21,410 bases of DNA, from IMG/VR virus record IMGVR_UViG_3300035565_000025, positions 1 to 21,410 of that record, one strand, 5' to 3'. How positions within the stretch are numbered: position 1 is the first letter of the stretch; every line of letters starts with the position of its first letter. The position numbers were made by a program, and so were the translations under genes. The stretch is from a virus. A model generated the notes under the pieces. It searched no databases, was not told the origin of the DNA, and worked only from the letters and a program-made list of their open reading frames with translations. Positions 1 to 7,570 of this stretch are shown in pieces.

Positions 1-792
1 AGAGAAGTCGGGAGGACGCTCCCCTCTGAGCATCGCGACGGCAGCTCTCTCTGCCGGGTTGCGGGGCGTAGGGAGACCGTCGAGCGCGGCGGGCGCCGCA
101 GGCTTTCGGAGCGGCGCGCCGAGCCCTGGATTCTGCGGTGGCTGCACCTGTGGGGCCCCATTGCCGGGAGCGGGAGGCGTCGTCGCCCCCGGCGTCTGAT
201 TGCCTGCCTGGACGAGCGGCGCGCCAAGACCTGGAGCCTGCGGCATGGGCTTCCGGGGAGGAGTGATCATGCCGCCGATCCCGCCCTCGGGAGTCATGGC
301 GCGAGTCTCGCCGGTCAACTTGTGGCGCCATGCGGATCCGCCGGTGGGGAGCGTGTACGGAACCCATTCGTCCTTGCCGAACTGGCGGTTCGCGAACGCG
401 GCCATGCTGCCGCCGTACTTCTCGGCGGTAGGCAGAACGTTCCGGAGCACCTGGACCGGCGTGCTCTCGTCGATCCCCAGCGTCGGCATGAACGTCTGGA
501 GCGCCCCGCGGAGCATCTTCACCGACTCCGGGTCCTGCCACGCCTGTTCCTCGGCCTGCGCCTTGCGGAGGTTCAGTGCATGGAGCGCACGTTCCGGCGC
601 TTGCGCCTGGAACGTCTGCTGCTGCTGCGCCTGCTGCTCGAGGCCCTGCCCCATCGGCGAGATGACCTTGTCGCCCGAGAGTTGGCCGATGAGCCCCATG
701 CGACGCATGGACTGGATGAGGTCACTCGCTCCCGGCTGGGCGAACAGGCCCGGGGTCGTGAGGGGGTCGGCGAGGGGATCGAAGTCTGCCAC
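1..792 (-). CDS. Gln/Pro-rich probable virion protein, C-terminus cut off by window edge
   Basis: I do not recognise a family. The frame is open from a GTG at 792 to the left edge (264 codons) with no stop. The start is chosen because GGGAGG lies five bases upstream of the GTG and ten bases separate it from the stop of the preceding gene. The first 60 residues are helical and end in a Gln-rich run (residues ~50-60). The middle (~90-165) has a mixed composition with many charged and aromatic residues. From ~175 on the chain is Pro/Gly/Ala rich, with the motif PGLGAPL appearing twice. It is the last visible gene of the head-tail block, where short-tailed phages usually encode internal (ejected) virion proteins or tail accessory proteins. 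That role is inferred from position only. Confidence 0.75.
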   Translation of the reverse strand, partial: MADFDPLADPLTTPGLFAQPGASDLIQSMRRMGLIGQLSGDKVISPMGQGLEQQAQQQQTFQAQAPERALHALNLRKAQAEEQAWQDPESVKMLRGALQTFMPTLGIDESTPVQVLRNVLPTAEKYGGSMAAFANRQFGKDEWVPYTLPTGGSAWRHKLTGETRAMTPEGGIGGMITPPRKPMPQAPGLGAPLVQAGNQTPGATTPPAPGNGAPQVQPPQNPGLGAPLRKPAAPAALDGLPTPRNPAERAAVAMLRGERPPDFS

Positions 793-801
793 GATGCCTC
801 C

Positions 802-1173
802 CTAGAACTCGTCGCCAGTGCCCGAGGAGGGGATCGTCTGCGGCTGCCACCCGCCGATTCCCAGTGCCGCGTTCCCGTACTGCTGGCGCCCCGCCTGCTG
901 GCGAGGGAAGGTGTCGAGCATGGTCTGCCTCGCCGCCTGCTGGTCCCGGATGCCCCGGTAGCGGTTTAGCGCGACCGCGAGGTGCTCGAGCGGCGAGGAG
1001 GCGACGTAAGTGTAGCCGAGCTTCGTCCCCTCGGCGCCAGGGGTCTGGGAGAGGTCCGTGCCCATCCCCATCTGCTTCATCGCGAGCCCCTGCTCGTCGG
1101 GGATCGTGCTCATCTGGCTCATCGCCTGGATGAGCTGCTGGATCTGCTCCTCGGACAGTTGCGCGCCGGGCAT
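802..1173 (-). CDS. Small Gln-rich protein, unknown function, tail/ejection region
   Basis: A 123-residue protein of unrecognised family. An AGGAG site sits six bases before the ATG, and the site overlaps the stop codon of the preceding gene, so the two are tightly coupled. The N-terminal third (LSEEQIQQLIQAMSQM) is a Gln/Met-rich amphipathic helix. The centre holds a Tyr/Leu-rich segment (residues ~52-75), and the C-terminus is rich in Gln, Arg and Gly. There is no signal peptide or membrane segment. It lies between two other Gln-rich proteins downstream of the tail gene, so it is probably a minor virion or assembly protein. Composition fits its neighbours, with no sign of separate transfer. 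Confidence 0.75.
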   Translation of the reverse strand: MPGAQLSEEQIQQLIQAMSQMSTIPDEQGLAMKQMGMGTDLSQTPGAEGTKLGYTYVASSPLEHLAVALNRYRGIRDQQAARQTMLDTFPRQQAGRQQYGNAALGIGGWQPQTIPSSGTGDEF

Positions 1174-1182
1174 GGTCGTCTC

Positions 1183-1974
1183 CTAGAACATCGCTGCGAC
1201 CGCAGGCACCGCCGAGGCGGCGCCGCTCATCTTCGAGTTCTTGCCGGCCTGCTGGGCTCCATAGCCCTGCATGTCGGCCGTGTACTTCGCCGCGTCCGCG
1301 GTGGCGTACGGCGTCGCCTGCGTGCCGGATGCGAACCCGCCCGCGAGGCCCTGGAGCTGACCGAGCTGCTGGTAGGGGAGTTCCTGCGAGGTCACTCCCT
1401 GGTTGAAGATCGCCTGCCCAGCCACGGTGCCCTGGCCGATGGCGCTGTTCATGGCGCCCATCTCGGCGTCGTTCCGTCCGCGGTTGAAGGTGTCCATCTG
1501 CGCCTGGGCCGCCTGGGTGGTCGGGTCGAGCCCCTGCGCGGCGAGCTGGGAGCGGGTCTGGGTCTCTCGCTGGTTCCATTCTGGATTCAGCCGGGACATG
1601 GCCTGCCCGTAGGCCGCGCTGATGGCCTGGTCTCGAGCCTGCTGGCCGGTCGGCAGAGATCCCTGGCTCCCGATCTGGCCCATGAGGTTGCTCGCCCCCT
1701 GCGCCAGGCCGCCGTTCAGGCTGACGTTCTGCGTCCGCTGCCCGGTGGTGGGATCCACCGACCACTGGCTCGAGGCGAAGGGGTTCGACTGGTTGGGGAT
1801 GGTGCTCATCCCCTGCTTCGCCGCGTCGGTCTGGAAGTCGGGGGCGGTCGGCACGCTCGGTCCGGTGTTCCAGACGAACCCGCCTGGATCGATCATGCGC
1901 TTGGTTTCGTTCTCGCCAAGCCCGGCCTGAGAGGCAGGGTTCATGATCGGGTCGGTGAAGCCGTTCTTTGCCAC
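1183..1974 (-). CDS. Gln/Ala/Gly-rich probable virion structural protein
   Basis: A 263-residue protein starting at a GTG at 1974, one base after the stop of the acetyltransferase gene, with an AAGGCGG-type site upstream. The frame is open further upstream, but that part runs inside the acetyltransferase gene and is discarded. Residues ~75-190 are long helices rich in Gln, Ala and Asn (for example QARDQAISAAYGQAMSRL and AQAQMDTFNRGRNDAEMG). The C-terminal ~70 residues are Gly/Ala/Gln rich and end in a hydrophobic tail. Proteins with this composition follow the tail genes in many podoviruses and are annotated as structural or internal virion proteins. That comparison is from memory and the function is inferred. 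Confidence 0.75.
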   Translation of the reverse strand: MAKNGFTDPIMNPASQAGLGENETKRMIDPGGFVWNTGPSVPTAPDFQTDAAKQGMSTIPNQSNPFASSQWSVDPTTGQRTQNVSLNGGLAQGASNLMGQIGSQGSLPTGQQARDQAISAAYGQAMSRLNPEWNQRETQTRSQLAAQGLDPTTQAAQAQMDTFNRGRNDAEMGAMNSAIGQGTVAGQAIFNQGVTSQELPYQQLGQLQGLAGGFASGTQATPYATADAAKYTADMQGYGAQQAGKNSKMSGAASAVPAVAAMF

Positions 1975-1975
1975 G

Positions 1976-2398
1976 TCAGGCCGCCTTTCGCTCTGCCTGC
2001 TGAATCCACCGGCAGTTCTCGCGCCGCATCTCCATCCACACGAGGTCGACGCCTCGCGCGCACCAGTCCCGACCTCGAGCGACTTCGCTGAACCCCAGAT
2101 GCCGGTTGAGCGCGATAGCCTTCTCGTTCGTCGAGAGCACCGCACCCACGACCACGCCCTTGCCCTCGAGCACAAAGGCGTACCGGAACGCCGGGTACAG
2201 AAGACGCCGTGCCGCGATGGGCGCCTCGAGCGCCACATGCATGCAGCAGGAGTTCACCTGCCAGCCGTCGAAGGCCACCATGCCGAGGATCCGCTCCCCG
2301 TCGATGGCCTCCATCGCTCGGAAGCCGGGACCGATGTTGAGGTCCGCCCTCTGGGCGATCCAGGGGTAGTGCTCGCGCGGCGCCTCGCGGAGGATCAT
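1976..2398 (-). CDS. GNAT-family N-acetyltransferase within the tail gene block
   Basis: A 140-residue GNAT-fold protein, expected to move an acetyl group from acetyl-CoA to an amine; the substrate is unknown. The ATG overlaps the stop of the tail gene by four bases (ATGA), which fixes the start. Fold signs in order: an opening strand and helix with the REAP/HYPW segment (residues 4-13), a central strand GERILGMVAFDGW (34-46), a hydrophobic strand VVVGAVLS (82-89), and the closing helix-strand STNEKAIALNRHLGFSEV (89-106), typical of the GNAT C-terminus. The acetyl-CoA loop (Arg/Gln-x-x-Gly-x-Gly/Ala) is not clear, so activity is uncertain. Acetyltransferases are known in podoviral structural clusters; they may modify virion or host proteins. 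Confidence 0.8.
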   Translation of the reverse strand: MILREAPREHYPWIAQRADLNIGPGFRAMEAIDGERILGMVAFDGWQVNSCCMHVALEAPIAARRLLYPAFRYAFVLEGKGVVVGAVLSTNEKAIALNRHLGFSEVARGRDWCARGVDLVWMEMRRENCRWIQQAERKAA

Positions 2399-4008
2399 GA
2401 CCCGGCCCCCGCTTCGAACCAGGCATACAGGTCGGTGATGGTGATGCGCGAGGTGGCGGAACCCCGGAAGGCCACCGCGACCTCCCTGCCCATCCCCCAG
2501 GCCCCGAAAACGTTGGTCTGCGGCACGTAGGAGCCTTCCCATTGCGCCTCGTCCCACAGACCCACGTCCCAGAGCGGACCGGAGGAGGACGCGACTACGG
2601 CAGGAAGCGGGGCCTCGGTGAAGTCGAACCCGTAGCGCGCCTCGGCGTTCAGGTTGACAGCGCCGCCCTCGGAGAGCGTGCGGATCTCGATGCGCTGGAC
2701 CTGCTTCTGTTCGGCCGTCCCCAGGTCCGAGAAGGCGGAGAGCCCGGAGAAGTCGATCGCGCTGTAGCTGCTCGGGTCCGCGAGCGTCACGCCATCGAGG
2801 TAGCCGTCGTTCACGAGGACTCGACCCGAGCCGTCCCCGCTGCCGAAGTAGAGCGTGCCGCCCCACGGTTCGGCGCAGACCCCCATCGGCAGGCCCCGGT
2901 AGCGGTGCCAACCACGGGTCGTCAGGCTCATGACGAGTTGCTCAGCGTTCTGGTTCGCAGCGATGGGGATGAGCACCATCAGCGCCGCATCCTGGGGGTG
3001 CAGCCGCATCGCCCAGCCGCGCAGGTTCGAGGTCTGCGCCTGGAGCTGGTTGAAGAGGTTCGCCACCTTCACGGTCGCGTACTGCGTCCGGTCGACGATC
3101 GGGTTCCCTTGGACGAGCTTCGAAAGGGGCAGGATCCCCATGGAGCTCATGACCGCGACGTCGCCGCCCATGTTCGTGGTGAGCCGGCGCCCGGCAGGAA
3201 CCGAGCCAGCGTACCAAGTTCCCACTATGCCGAAGGTGGCCGCGCTCGTCGGGTCGGTGCCCTCGTAGATGACCACGTCCCCGCCCCCGGACACGGCCAC
3301 GAGGCGCGTCTGAGGACCACCCTCGCCGTTCGTCCACACCGCCAGGCTGCGGAGGTCGCCGCCGTGCGGGAAGTGCGCGCCGAAGTTGAAGCGGGTGACG
3401 GTCCCGTACAGCGAGTCGAGGTCGGTGTACCAGGCAGCTTGGGAGTCCTTCTGCACGAACCAGTTGCGGTGCTGGAAGCTCACCACTGAGACGAACGACG
3501 CCGGATCGACCCCGCCGATCTCGCCGGCCCCGGGGCTCACGTCGTTCTGCACCACCTTGACCCAAGCCCCGCCCGCCTCGTGGTACGTGTAGTAGCCGTT
3601 ATCCTCGTCGCAGTAGAGGAGCCAGTGCCCGCCGTTCAGATCGGTAAACGCGGTGTGCTCCCCGAACCCGGATTCGCTGGTCTGGGTGCCGAAGGTGACG
3701 ATCCGGGACGGCCCAGTGCTCGATGCGGTGACGTCCCAGAGGCCCGAGAACGTGGCCGCGAACAGGCGATCGGCTGAACCATCCGCGAGCGACCCCATGA
3801 AGGCAGGGAGGGAGCGCGGGTCTCCGTCGAGGCCCGTCACCCACTCCCGGTGGCCGAGCCGCGTCCGCAGACCGAACTCAGCGCCAATGAGGTTCCACGA
3901 CAGGACCGCATCGCTCGCCGGCATCGAGGTGCCAGGCGAGACCGTGTTGAGCCCGCCCGTGGGGGCTGGGACGTGGATGGGCTGCTGCCGGTTGGGCTGA
4001 GCCCGCAT
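2395..4008 (-). CDS. Large probable tail (nozzle/hub-type) protein
   Basis: A 537-residue protein. Start at ATG 4008, sharing one base with the adaptor stop (TGATG); the longer open frame upstream lies wholly inside the adaptor gene. The N-terminus contains GGLNTVSPGTSMPASDA (residues ~18-34), a segment resembling the opening of podoviral tail nozzle/DNA-stabilisation proteins (P22 gp10 and T7 gp12 functional class). The rest is a succession of beta-strand-rich blocks with aromatic/Gly turns (SGLWDV, GGHWLLYCDEDNGYYTY, GGDVVIYEG, RGWHRYRG), consistent with a beta-propeller-like tail protein. There is no membrane segment. Its place just after the adaptor supports attachment to the head-tail connector. 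The exact role is inferred. Confidence 0.75.
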   Translation of the reverse strand: MRAQPNRQQPIHVPAPTGGLNTVSPGTSMPASDAVLSWNLIGAEFGLRTRLGHREWVTGLDGDPRSLPAFMGSLADGSADRLFAATFSGLWDVTASSTGPSRIVTFGTQTSESGFGEHTAFTDLNGGHWLLYCDEDNGYYTYHEAGGAWVKVVQNDVSPGAGEIGGVDPASFVSVVSFQHRNWFVQKDSQAAWYTDLDSLYGTVTRFNFGAHFPHGGDLRSLAVWTNGEGGPQTRLVAVSGGGDVVIYEGTDPTSAATFGIVGTWYAGSVPAGRRLTTNMGGDVAVMSSMGILPLSKLVQGNPIVDRTQYATVKVANLFNQLQAQTSNLRGWAMRLHPQDAALMVLIPIAANQNAEQLVMSLTTRGWHRYRGLPMGVCAEPWGGTLYFGSGDGSGRVLVNDGYLDGVTLADPSSYSAIDFSGLSAFSDLGTAEQKQVQRIEIRTLSEGGAVNLNAEARYGFDFTEAPLPAVVASSSGPLWDVGLWDEAQWEGSYVPQTNVFGAWGMGREVAVAFRGSATSRITITDLYAWFEAGAGS

Positions 4009-5243
4009 CAGGGGATCCCGTACCCGGCAGGAGGGATGTTCATCTCGTCGAGGAAGTGGACTCCGCCGCGCGGGCCCTCGAGCGAGAGCACCTGGCCACC
4101 AGCAGCGTTGCCGCGGGCGACGTTCAAGCGGTCCTGATAGGCCGAGAGGTCCGTCGTGGTGTCGAAGCCCTTCAGTGAGCGGTATCGGAGTCGGAGGCCG
4201 AGGATGAGGAGCTCCTCGTCGAAGAGGACGAGGTCCGATGCCGCGGTCGGATAGGGCTTGTCCGGAGCCGGGGATCCGTTCGACTGCGTCCAGTAGGTCG
4301 AGACGTAGGAGTAGTGGAGCGTGAGCCCGTTCGAGGGCGCCACCGGGAAGGCGAAGCGGTTCGAGAGGATCTGAAATGGGATGCGGAGAAGCCCGGCAGG
4401 CGTCCATGCTCGCAGGAACGCCGCGCGCTGCTCGGTGACCGGACCGAGCATGGGGATGAACCCGTTCCACCCGGTCTGGTCAACCATCATATTGTAGTCG
4501 GCCGGGACTGGGTACGACGTGGCTCCGCTCGCGGTGTTGATGGTGCCGATCTTGTAGAGCCCCGACTTGATGTCGTCGCCGAGGTCGTTCCCGAGCCCCC
4601 GGAGCAGGTCCACGAACAGGTTCGCGTCGGCGGTCGTCGATGCGTACGGGTCGTAAGCGGCAAGCTGGGCCTGGTTCAGGCTGAGGAGCGCGCACCGCAG
4701 CATGGCCCGGCCGATGATCTCGCCCGCTGCCGAGTAGTTCGCGGTCGACCCAACGGCGGTGCTGTTGTCGATGACGTCCGCGACCTCGGCGCCCCCGAAC
4801 ACGATCTTGAACGAGATCGTCTGGATGCCGCCGAAGGACGCCCACGGGACGTCGAAGTAGTACGCGCCCTTGCCGATCTCGGAGATGGGCGGCTGAGCAA
4901 GGTCCGCGAGGGTGTCGAGCCGCTTGAAGTAGCCCGCCGAGAAGTCCGGACCGCCACCGGCGTTCACGAGCCCGAGGTCGAAGGCGTAGCGCGATAGGGG
5001 TACCGAGGGGTTCGCGGGGATCGAGTCGAACACCTCCGCGCCGTTGAAGATGACCTTGAAGGTGAACGACCCGAGCGCCCCGACGTCGGCCTCGAAGTAA
5101 TACTGCCCGTCGGCGATCTCGTGGATGACGGGCGGGGTCAGGTCGCCGAGCGAGTCGAGGCTCTTGAAGAACCCTGCGGAGAAGTCGGGAGAGCCGCCAG
5201 CGTTCGCGACCCCGAGATCGAACACGTAACGCTGGACGGCCAT
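4008..5243 (-). CDS. Head-tail adaptor protein with tandem duplicated N-terminal domain
   Basis: A 411-residue two-part protein. Residues 5-78 and 85-162 are a clear tandem duplication with an 80-residue period: RYVFDLGVANAGGSPDFSAG versus RYAFDLGLVNAGGGPDFSAG, then FFKSLDSLGDL versus YFKRLDTLADL, then QYYF versus AYYF, and FKVIFNGAEV versus FKIVFGGAEV. The domain looks beta-rich. Residues ~165-411 match the common podoviral adaptor pattern (GP4/connector type): a helix with LFVDLLRGLGNDLGDDI, the segment YPVPADYNMMVDQTGWNG, then RIPFQILSNRFAF and a C-terminal helical part with LILGLRLRYRSLKG and DLSAYQDRLNVARG. It would sit between portal and tail. The start follows the previous stop by three bases. 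The duplicated domain is unusual for this family as I know it. Confidence 0.8.
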   Translation of the reverse strand: MAVQRYVFDLGVANAGGSPDFSAGFFKSLDSLGDLTPPVIHEIADGQYYFEADVGALGSFTFKVIFNGAEVFDSIPANPSVPLSRYAFDLGLVNAGGGPDFSAGYFKRLDTLADLAQPPISEIGKGAYYFDVPWASFGGIQTISFKIVFGGAEVADVIDNSTAVGSTANYSAAGEIIGRAMLRCALLSLNQAQLAAYDPYASTTADANLFVDLLRGLGNDLGDDIKSGLYKIGTINTASGATSYPVPADYNMMVDQTGWNGFIPMLGPVTEQRAAFLRAWTPAGLLRIPFQILSNRFAFPVAPSNGLTLHYSYVSTYWTQSNGSPAPDKPYPTAASDLVLFDEELLILGLRLRYRSLKGFDTTTDLSAYQDRLNVARGNAAGGQVLSLEGPRGGVHFLDEMNIPPAGYGIP

Positions 5244-5246
5244 CGG

Positions 5247-5852
5247 CTAGCCCTTCCCCTTCTTCGGGTCGGTCCGCTGGTTGAGAAGCCCGGTGAGCTC
5301 GGCGAGCTGCTCCCTCATCGCGTCGAGTTGCTCCTTCATCGCCTGGTTCTCGGCGCGGGCCTGGGTGAGTGGGGCCTGACCCTTCGCCATGTCGAGGAAG
5401 TCCTTTGCCTTCTGCCGGTCGGCGATGGCGCCGCGGATGAGGTTCTGATCCGGCAGGGCCGCGAGCTGCTCGACCGTGTATACGCCGGCCGCCTCGTAGC
5501 TCTTGGCCGTCGCCTGATCGATGAGCCCCCACTGCCGCAGGAGCGTACCCGTCACCTGGACCTTGTCGCCCGCCCTGAACTGCGCGTACTGAATGGGGAA
5601 GCGCTTCCGCGGGTCGGGGGTCATGTGGCGGACCTCGCCGGCCACGATGTTGTACTTGTCGCCTGGCGCCTGGATCTCGACCATCTCGACCGTCTTGAAC
5701 ATCGGGCGGCCTTCCTTGGCCTCCGCCTCGGGGTCGGCTATCTCGTCGCTATAAAAGCGCACCCGGAGGATCTTGTCGCCTTGGTCCGGATGCTCCTGGT
5801 ACTCGACTGCCTTGAAGAATGCTGCGTCGCTGAGTGGGTCGATGTCCGGCAC
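5247..5852 (-). CDS. Conserved phage protein of unknown function with C-terminal coiled coil
   Basis: A 201-residue protein starting at GTG 5852 with GGAG seven bases upstream; a GTG five codons earlier is possible, and the frame further upstream overlaps the preceding gene and a hairpin. The middle contains MVEIQAPGDKYNIVAGEV (residues ~62-79), RKRFPIQYAQFRAG (~86-99), and a helix-turn segment ATAKSYEAAGVYTVEQLAALPDQN (~120-143) resembling a short HhH-like motif. Residues ~150-190 form a coiled coil (ARAENQAMKEQLDAMREQL). Similar proteins sit next to capsid genes in many podoviruses, but I know no function for them. It lies between the capsid/decoration genes and the adaptor, so a head-completion role is plausible but unproven. 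Confidence 0.75.
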   Translation of the reverse strand: MPDIDPLSDAAFFKAVEYQEHPDQGDKILRVRFYSDEIADPEAEAKEGRPMFKTVEMVEIQAPGDKYNIVAGEVRHMTPDPRKRFPIQYAQFRAGDKVQVTGTLLRQWGLIDQATAKSYEAAGVYTVEQLAALPDQNLIRGAIADRQKAKDFLDMAKGQAPLTQARAENQAMKEQLDAMREQLAELTGLLNQRTDPKKGKG

Positions 5853-5879
5853 GGGGACTCCACGCACGGGGGCGAGAGA

Positions 5880-5919
5880 GGAGCCCGCCCCAGGCCCCGT
5901 GCGATCCGGGGCGGGCTCC
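5880..5919 (-). terminator. Perfect 12-bp-stem hairpin after the capsid genes
   Basis: GGAGCCCGCCCC at 5880-5891 is the exact inverse of 5908-5919, with a 16-base loop. It lies eight bases beyond the stop of the decoration-type gene and about 30 bases before the start of the next gene. In the leftward transcript the stem is followed by TCTCTCGCCCCC rather than a clean U run. It is therefore more likely a partial terminator/attenuator or an mRNA end protector for the abundant capsid message than a strong intrinsic terminator. Confidence 0.55.
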
Positions 5920-5926
5920 CGTGCTG

Positions 5927-6478
5927 CTAGACGTAGTTCGCGGCCTGCGGGTAGAACAGGAGCGCGATGGTGAAGTGCGCGGCCGTGGTGTCGGTCGTGC
6001 CGACGACCGCCGAGCCGCCCGCATCGAGGCCGATGGAGAGGCTGGCCCCGACGACCTGCTTGGTCGCGGTGTTCGCGTCCGACCACACCGCCGAGACGAT
6101 GGACGCTCGAGCAGCGGCTGCCACGTTCGCGGCGATGAGGACCGGCACCCGGCCACGGACGCAGTACCATCCGTAGTTCGAGGCCACGCAGATGCTCATG
6201 GCCACGCCGATGTGACCGGCAGCCGTGCCGCCCACGGCCAGCGCGGTCGTGAAGTCGGCGTTGATTTGCACCGGGCATCCTACCACCGTGGAGGCGACGC
6301 CCACGCAGTAGATGAACTCGGCGTCCCCGAGGATCGGGTCCGAGGCGATGACGCGGGTGCCCAGCGCGTAGTTCTGCGTGGTGGAGGTGGTTGCGATGCC
6401 CTGGACGCCGCCGGTGCTGAGCGGAGCGGGCTGGCCCATCGGGCCCTTGACGGTGTAGCTGGCTGCGAAGGTTGCCAT
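5927..6478 (-). CDS. Probable capsid decoration/structural protein
   Basis: A 183-residue protein directly after the major capsid gene, 12 bases downstream, with a GGAG site eight bases before the ATG. The chain is almost all small and hydrophobic residues (Ala, Gly, Thr, Val) with few charges, typical of a beta-rich shell protein. Motifs: GGVQGIATTSTTQNYALGTRVIASDPILGDAEFIY split over residues ~23-57, in the style of podoviral proteins encoded beside the capsid gene, and TDTTAAHFTIALLFYPQ near the end. Low charge and position support a capsid surface or head-fibre protein made in large amounts. No signal peptide. Assignment is by pattern and context. Confidence 0.7.
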   Translation of the reverse strand: MATFAASYTVKGPMGQPAPLSTGGVQGIATTSTTQNYALGTRVIASDPILGDAEFIYCVGVASTVVGCPVQINADFTTALAVGGTAAGHIGVAMSICVASNYGWYCVRGRVPVLIAANVAAAARASIVSAVWSDANTATKQVVGASLSIGLDAGGSAVVGTTDTTAAHFTIALLFYPQAANYV

Positions 6479-6490
6479 GGTCAGGTCTCC

Positions 6491-7450
6491 TTAGGCGAAC
6501 GCGAGGCGACCGAGGAGGTACGCGTTCGAGGCGGTGAAGTTGCACGCTGCGGCGAGGAACACGGCCTCGGCGTCCTGGTTCCAGGAGGCCCGCTTCGGCA
6601 GCGCCTTGAAGTTCCGGTTCTTGGCGACCCGGAGGCGCATGAAGTCGGTGTTGAGGAAGAACATCGTGGACGCGGTGTTATTGCCGTCCATGACGACCGC
6701 GGCCGACTTGTACTTGATGTTCTCGAACCCGAGCTCCGCCATCTTCGGGTCGGTCATGCGCTGGATGGTCTGCAGGCTCGCCTCGAAGCCGCCCATCGCG
6801 GTCGCGTCGGCGAGGATGACGTTCGGCTTGTCGGTGCCGCGGACCAGGCTGTAGTACATCGTGTTCATGAAGCCCTGGCACGTGGTCGCCGAGATGGCGC
6901 CGACCGCGGTGTACTTGTTCCTCCACCAGGCGTTCGACGCGGTGGCCCGGTTGATCCCACCGTACGTGCCGGTGGTCGGGGTCGCGCTGAGCATGGCGAG
7001 GAGGCCGGTGAGCTGCTTGCCGCCCGAGCCGGTGCCGTCGGAGTAGAAGCCCGTCGCCACGATGTTCGCCATGGAGCGGCGCGCGTTCTTGATGCGCTCC
7101 TCGAGCAGGTCGAAGCGCTGCGCCCGGCCGACGTTCTGGACGTCGGTCTCGAGGCCCGAATACACGATCGGAACCGCGATCTGCTTCCAGTCGTACTCGG
7201 AGTCGGTGAACTCTTCCTGCGGGTTCAGCGGGAGCTGGTCATACCCGCTGTAGTAGCCGCCGTTCGAGTTCGCGGCGTAGGCCACGGGCTCGATGATCTT
7301 GCGGCCGCCCTCCACGACCTTGTAGCCGTCGTGGGCCTTCATCCACGCCGTGGCCGCGTTGTTGCCGGTCACCGCGTCGACCACCTCGTCACCCATGTAC
7401 TCCAGGGTCGAGGCGATCAGGTCGGTGTAGTTGCTGTTCGGCGATGCCAT
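6491..7450 (-). CDS. Major capsid protein (HK97-like fold expected)
   Basis: A 319-residue major capsid protein, which forms the icosahedral head shell after scaffold-directed assembly. Family-typical segments are the N-terminal MASPNSNYTDLIASTLEYMG helix, GGYYSGYDQLPLNPQEEFT (residues ~64-82) followed by DSEYDWKQIAVPIVYSGLE, a spine-like helix RFDLLEERIKNARRSMANIVATGFYSDG, and a C-terminal domain with NFKALPKRASWNQDAEAVFLAAACNFTASNAYLLGRL. A GAGGTGG site precedes the ATG. It follows the scaffold-like gene after a 120-bp gap that carries inverted repeats, which may tune its expression. No separate protease gene is seen, consistent with assembly on a scaffold without a delta-domain. Confidence 0.92.
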   Translation of the reverse strand: MASPNSNYTDLIASTLEYMGDEVVDAVTGNNAATAWMKAHDGYKVVEGGRKIIEPVAYAANSNGGYYSGYDQLPLNPQEEFTDSEYDWKQIAVPIVYSGLETDVQNVGRAQRFDLLEERIKNARRSMANIVATGFYSDGTGSGGKQLTGLLAMLSATPTTGTYGGINRATASNAWWRNKYTAVGAISATTCQGFMNTMYYSLVRGTDKPNVILADATAMGGFEASLQTIQRMTDPKMAELGFENIKYKSAAVVMDGNNTASTMFFLNTDFMRLRVAKNRNFKALPKRASWNQDAEAVFLAAACNFTASNAYLLGRLAFA

Positions 7451-7460
7451 TGGTCCACCT

Positions 7461-7542
7461 CATCGAAAGATGCCTTCGCCCGTTTCTGCGCGTGGACGCC
7501 TATGCGTTCGCCGCGCCCCCGAGCGGTTGGGGGCTTTCGATG
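7461..7542 (-). promoter_or_regulatory. Inverted repeats in the major capsid mRNA leader
   Basis: CATCGAAAG at 7461-7469 and CTTTCGATG at 7534-7542 are perfect 9-base inverses 64 bases apart. Next to the right arm, CCCCC (7516-7520) and GGGGG (7529-7533) form a small hairpin. In the transcript the long-range stem ends right beside the GAGGTGG ribosome site of the capsid gene. It could control access to that site or protect the message. I saw no convincing promoter in this gap. Confidence 0.4.
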
Positions 7543-7570
7543 GGTGGGCCCTGGTGGCTCCCACTTGCTG

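Noticed and set aside
722-1765. A 347-codon minus-strand frame over the first three genes
   Set aside because: It crosses gene boundaries with stops and ribosome sites in the real frame; the translation is Arg/Ala/Gly shadow sequence.
982-2091. A 369-codon plus-strand open frame opposite the Gln-rich virion genes
   Set aside because: Composition is typical of a GC-rich shadow frame and it runs through three coupled minus-strand genes with good ribosome sites.
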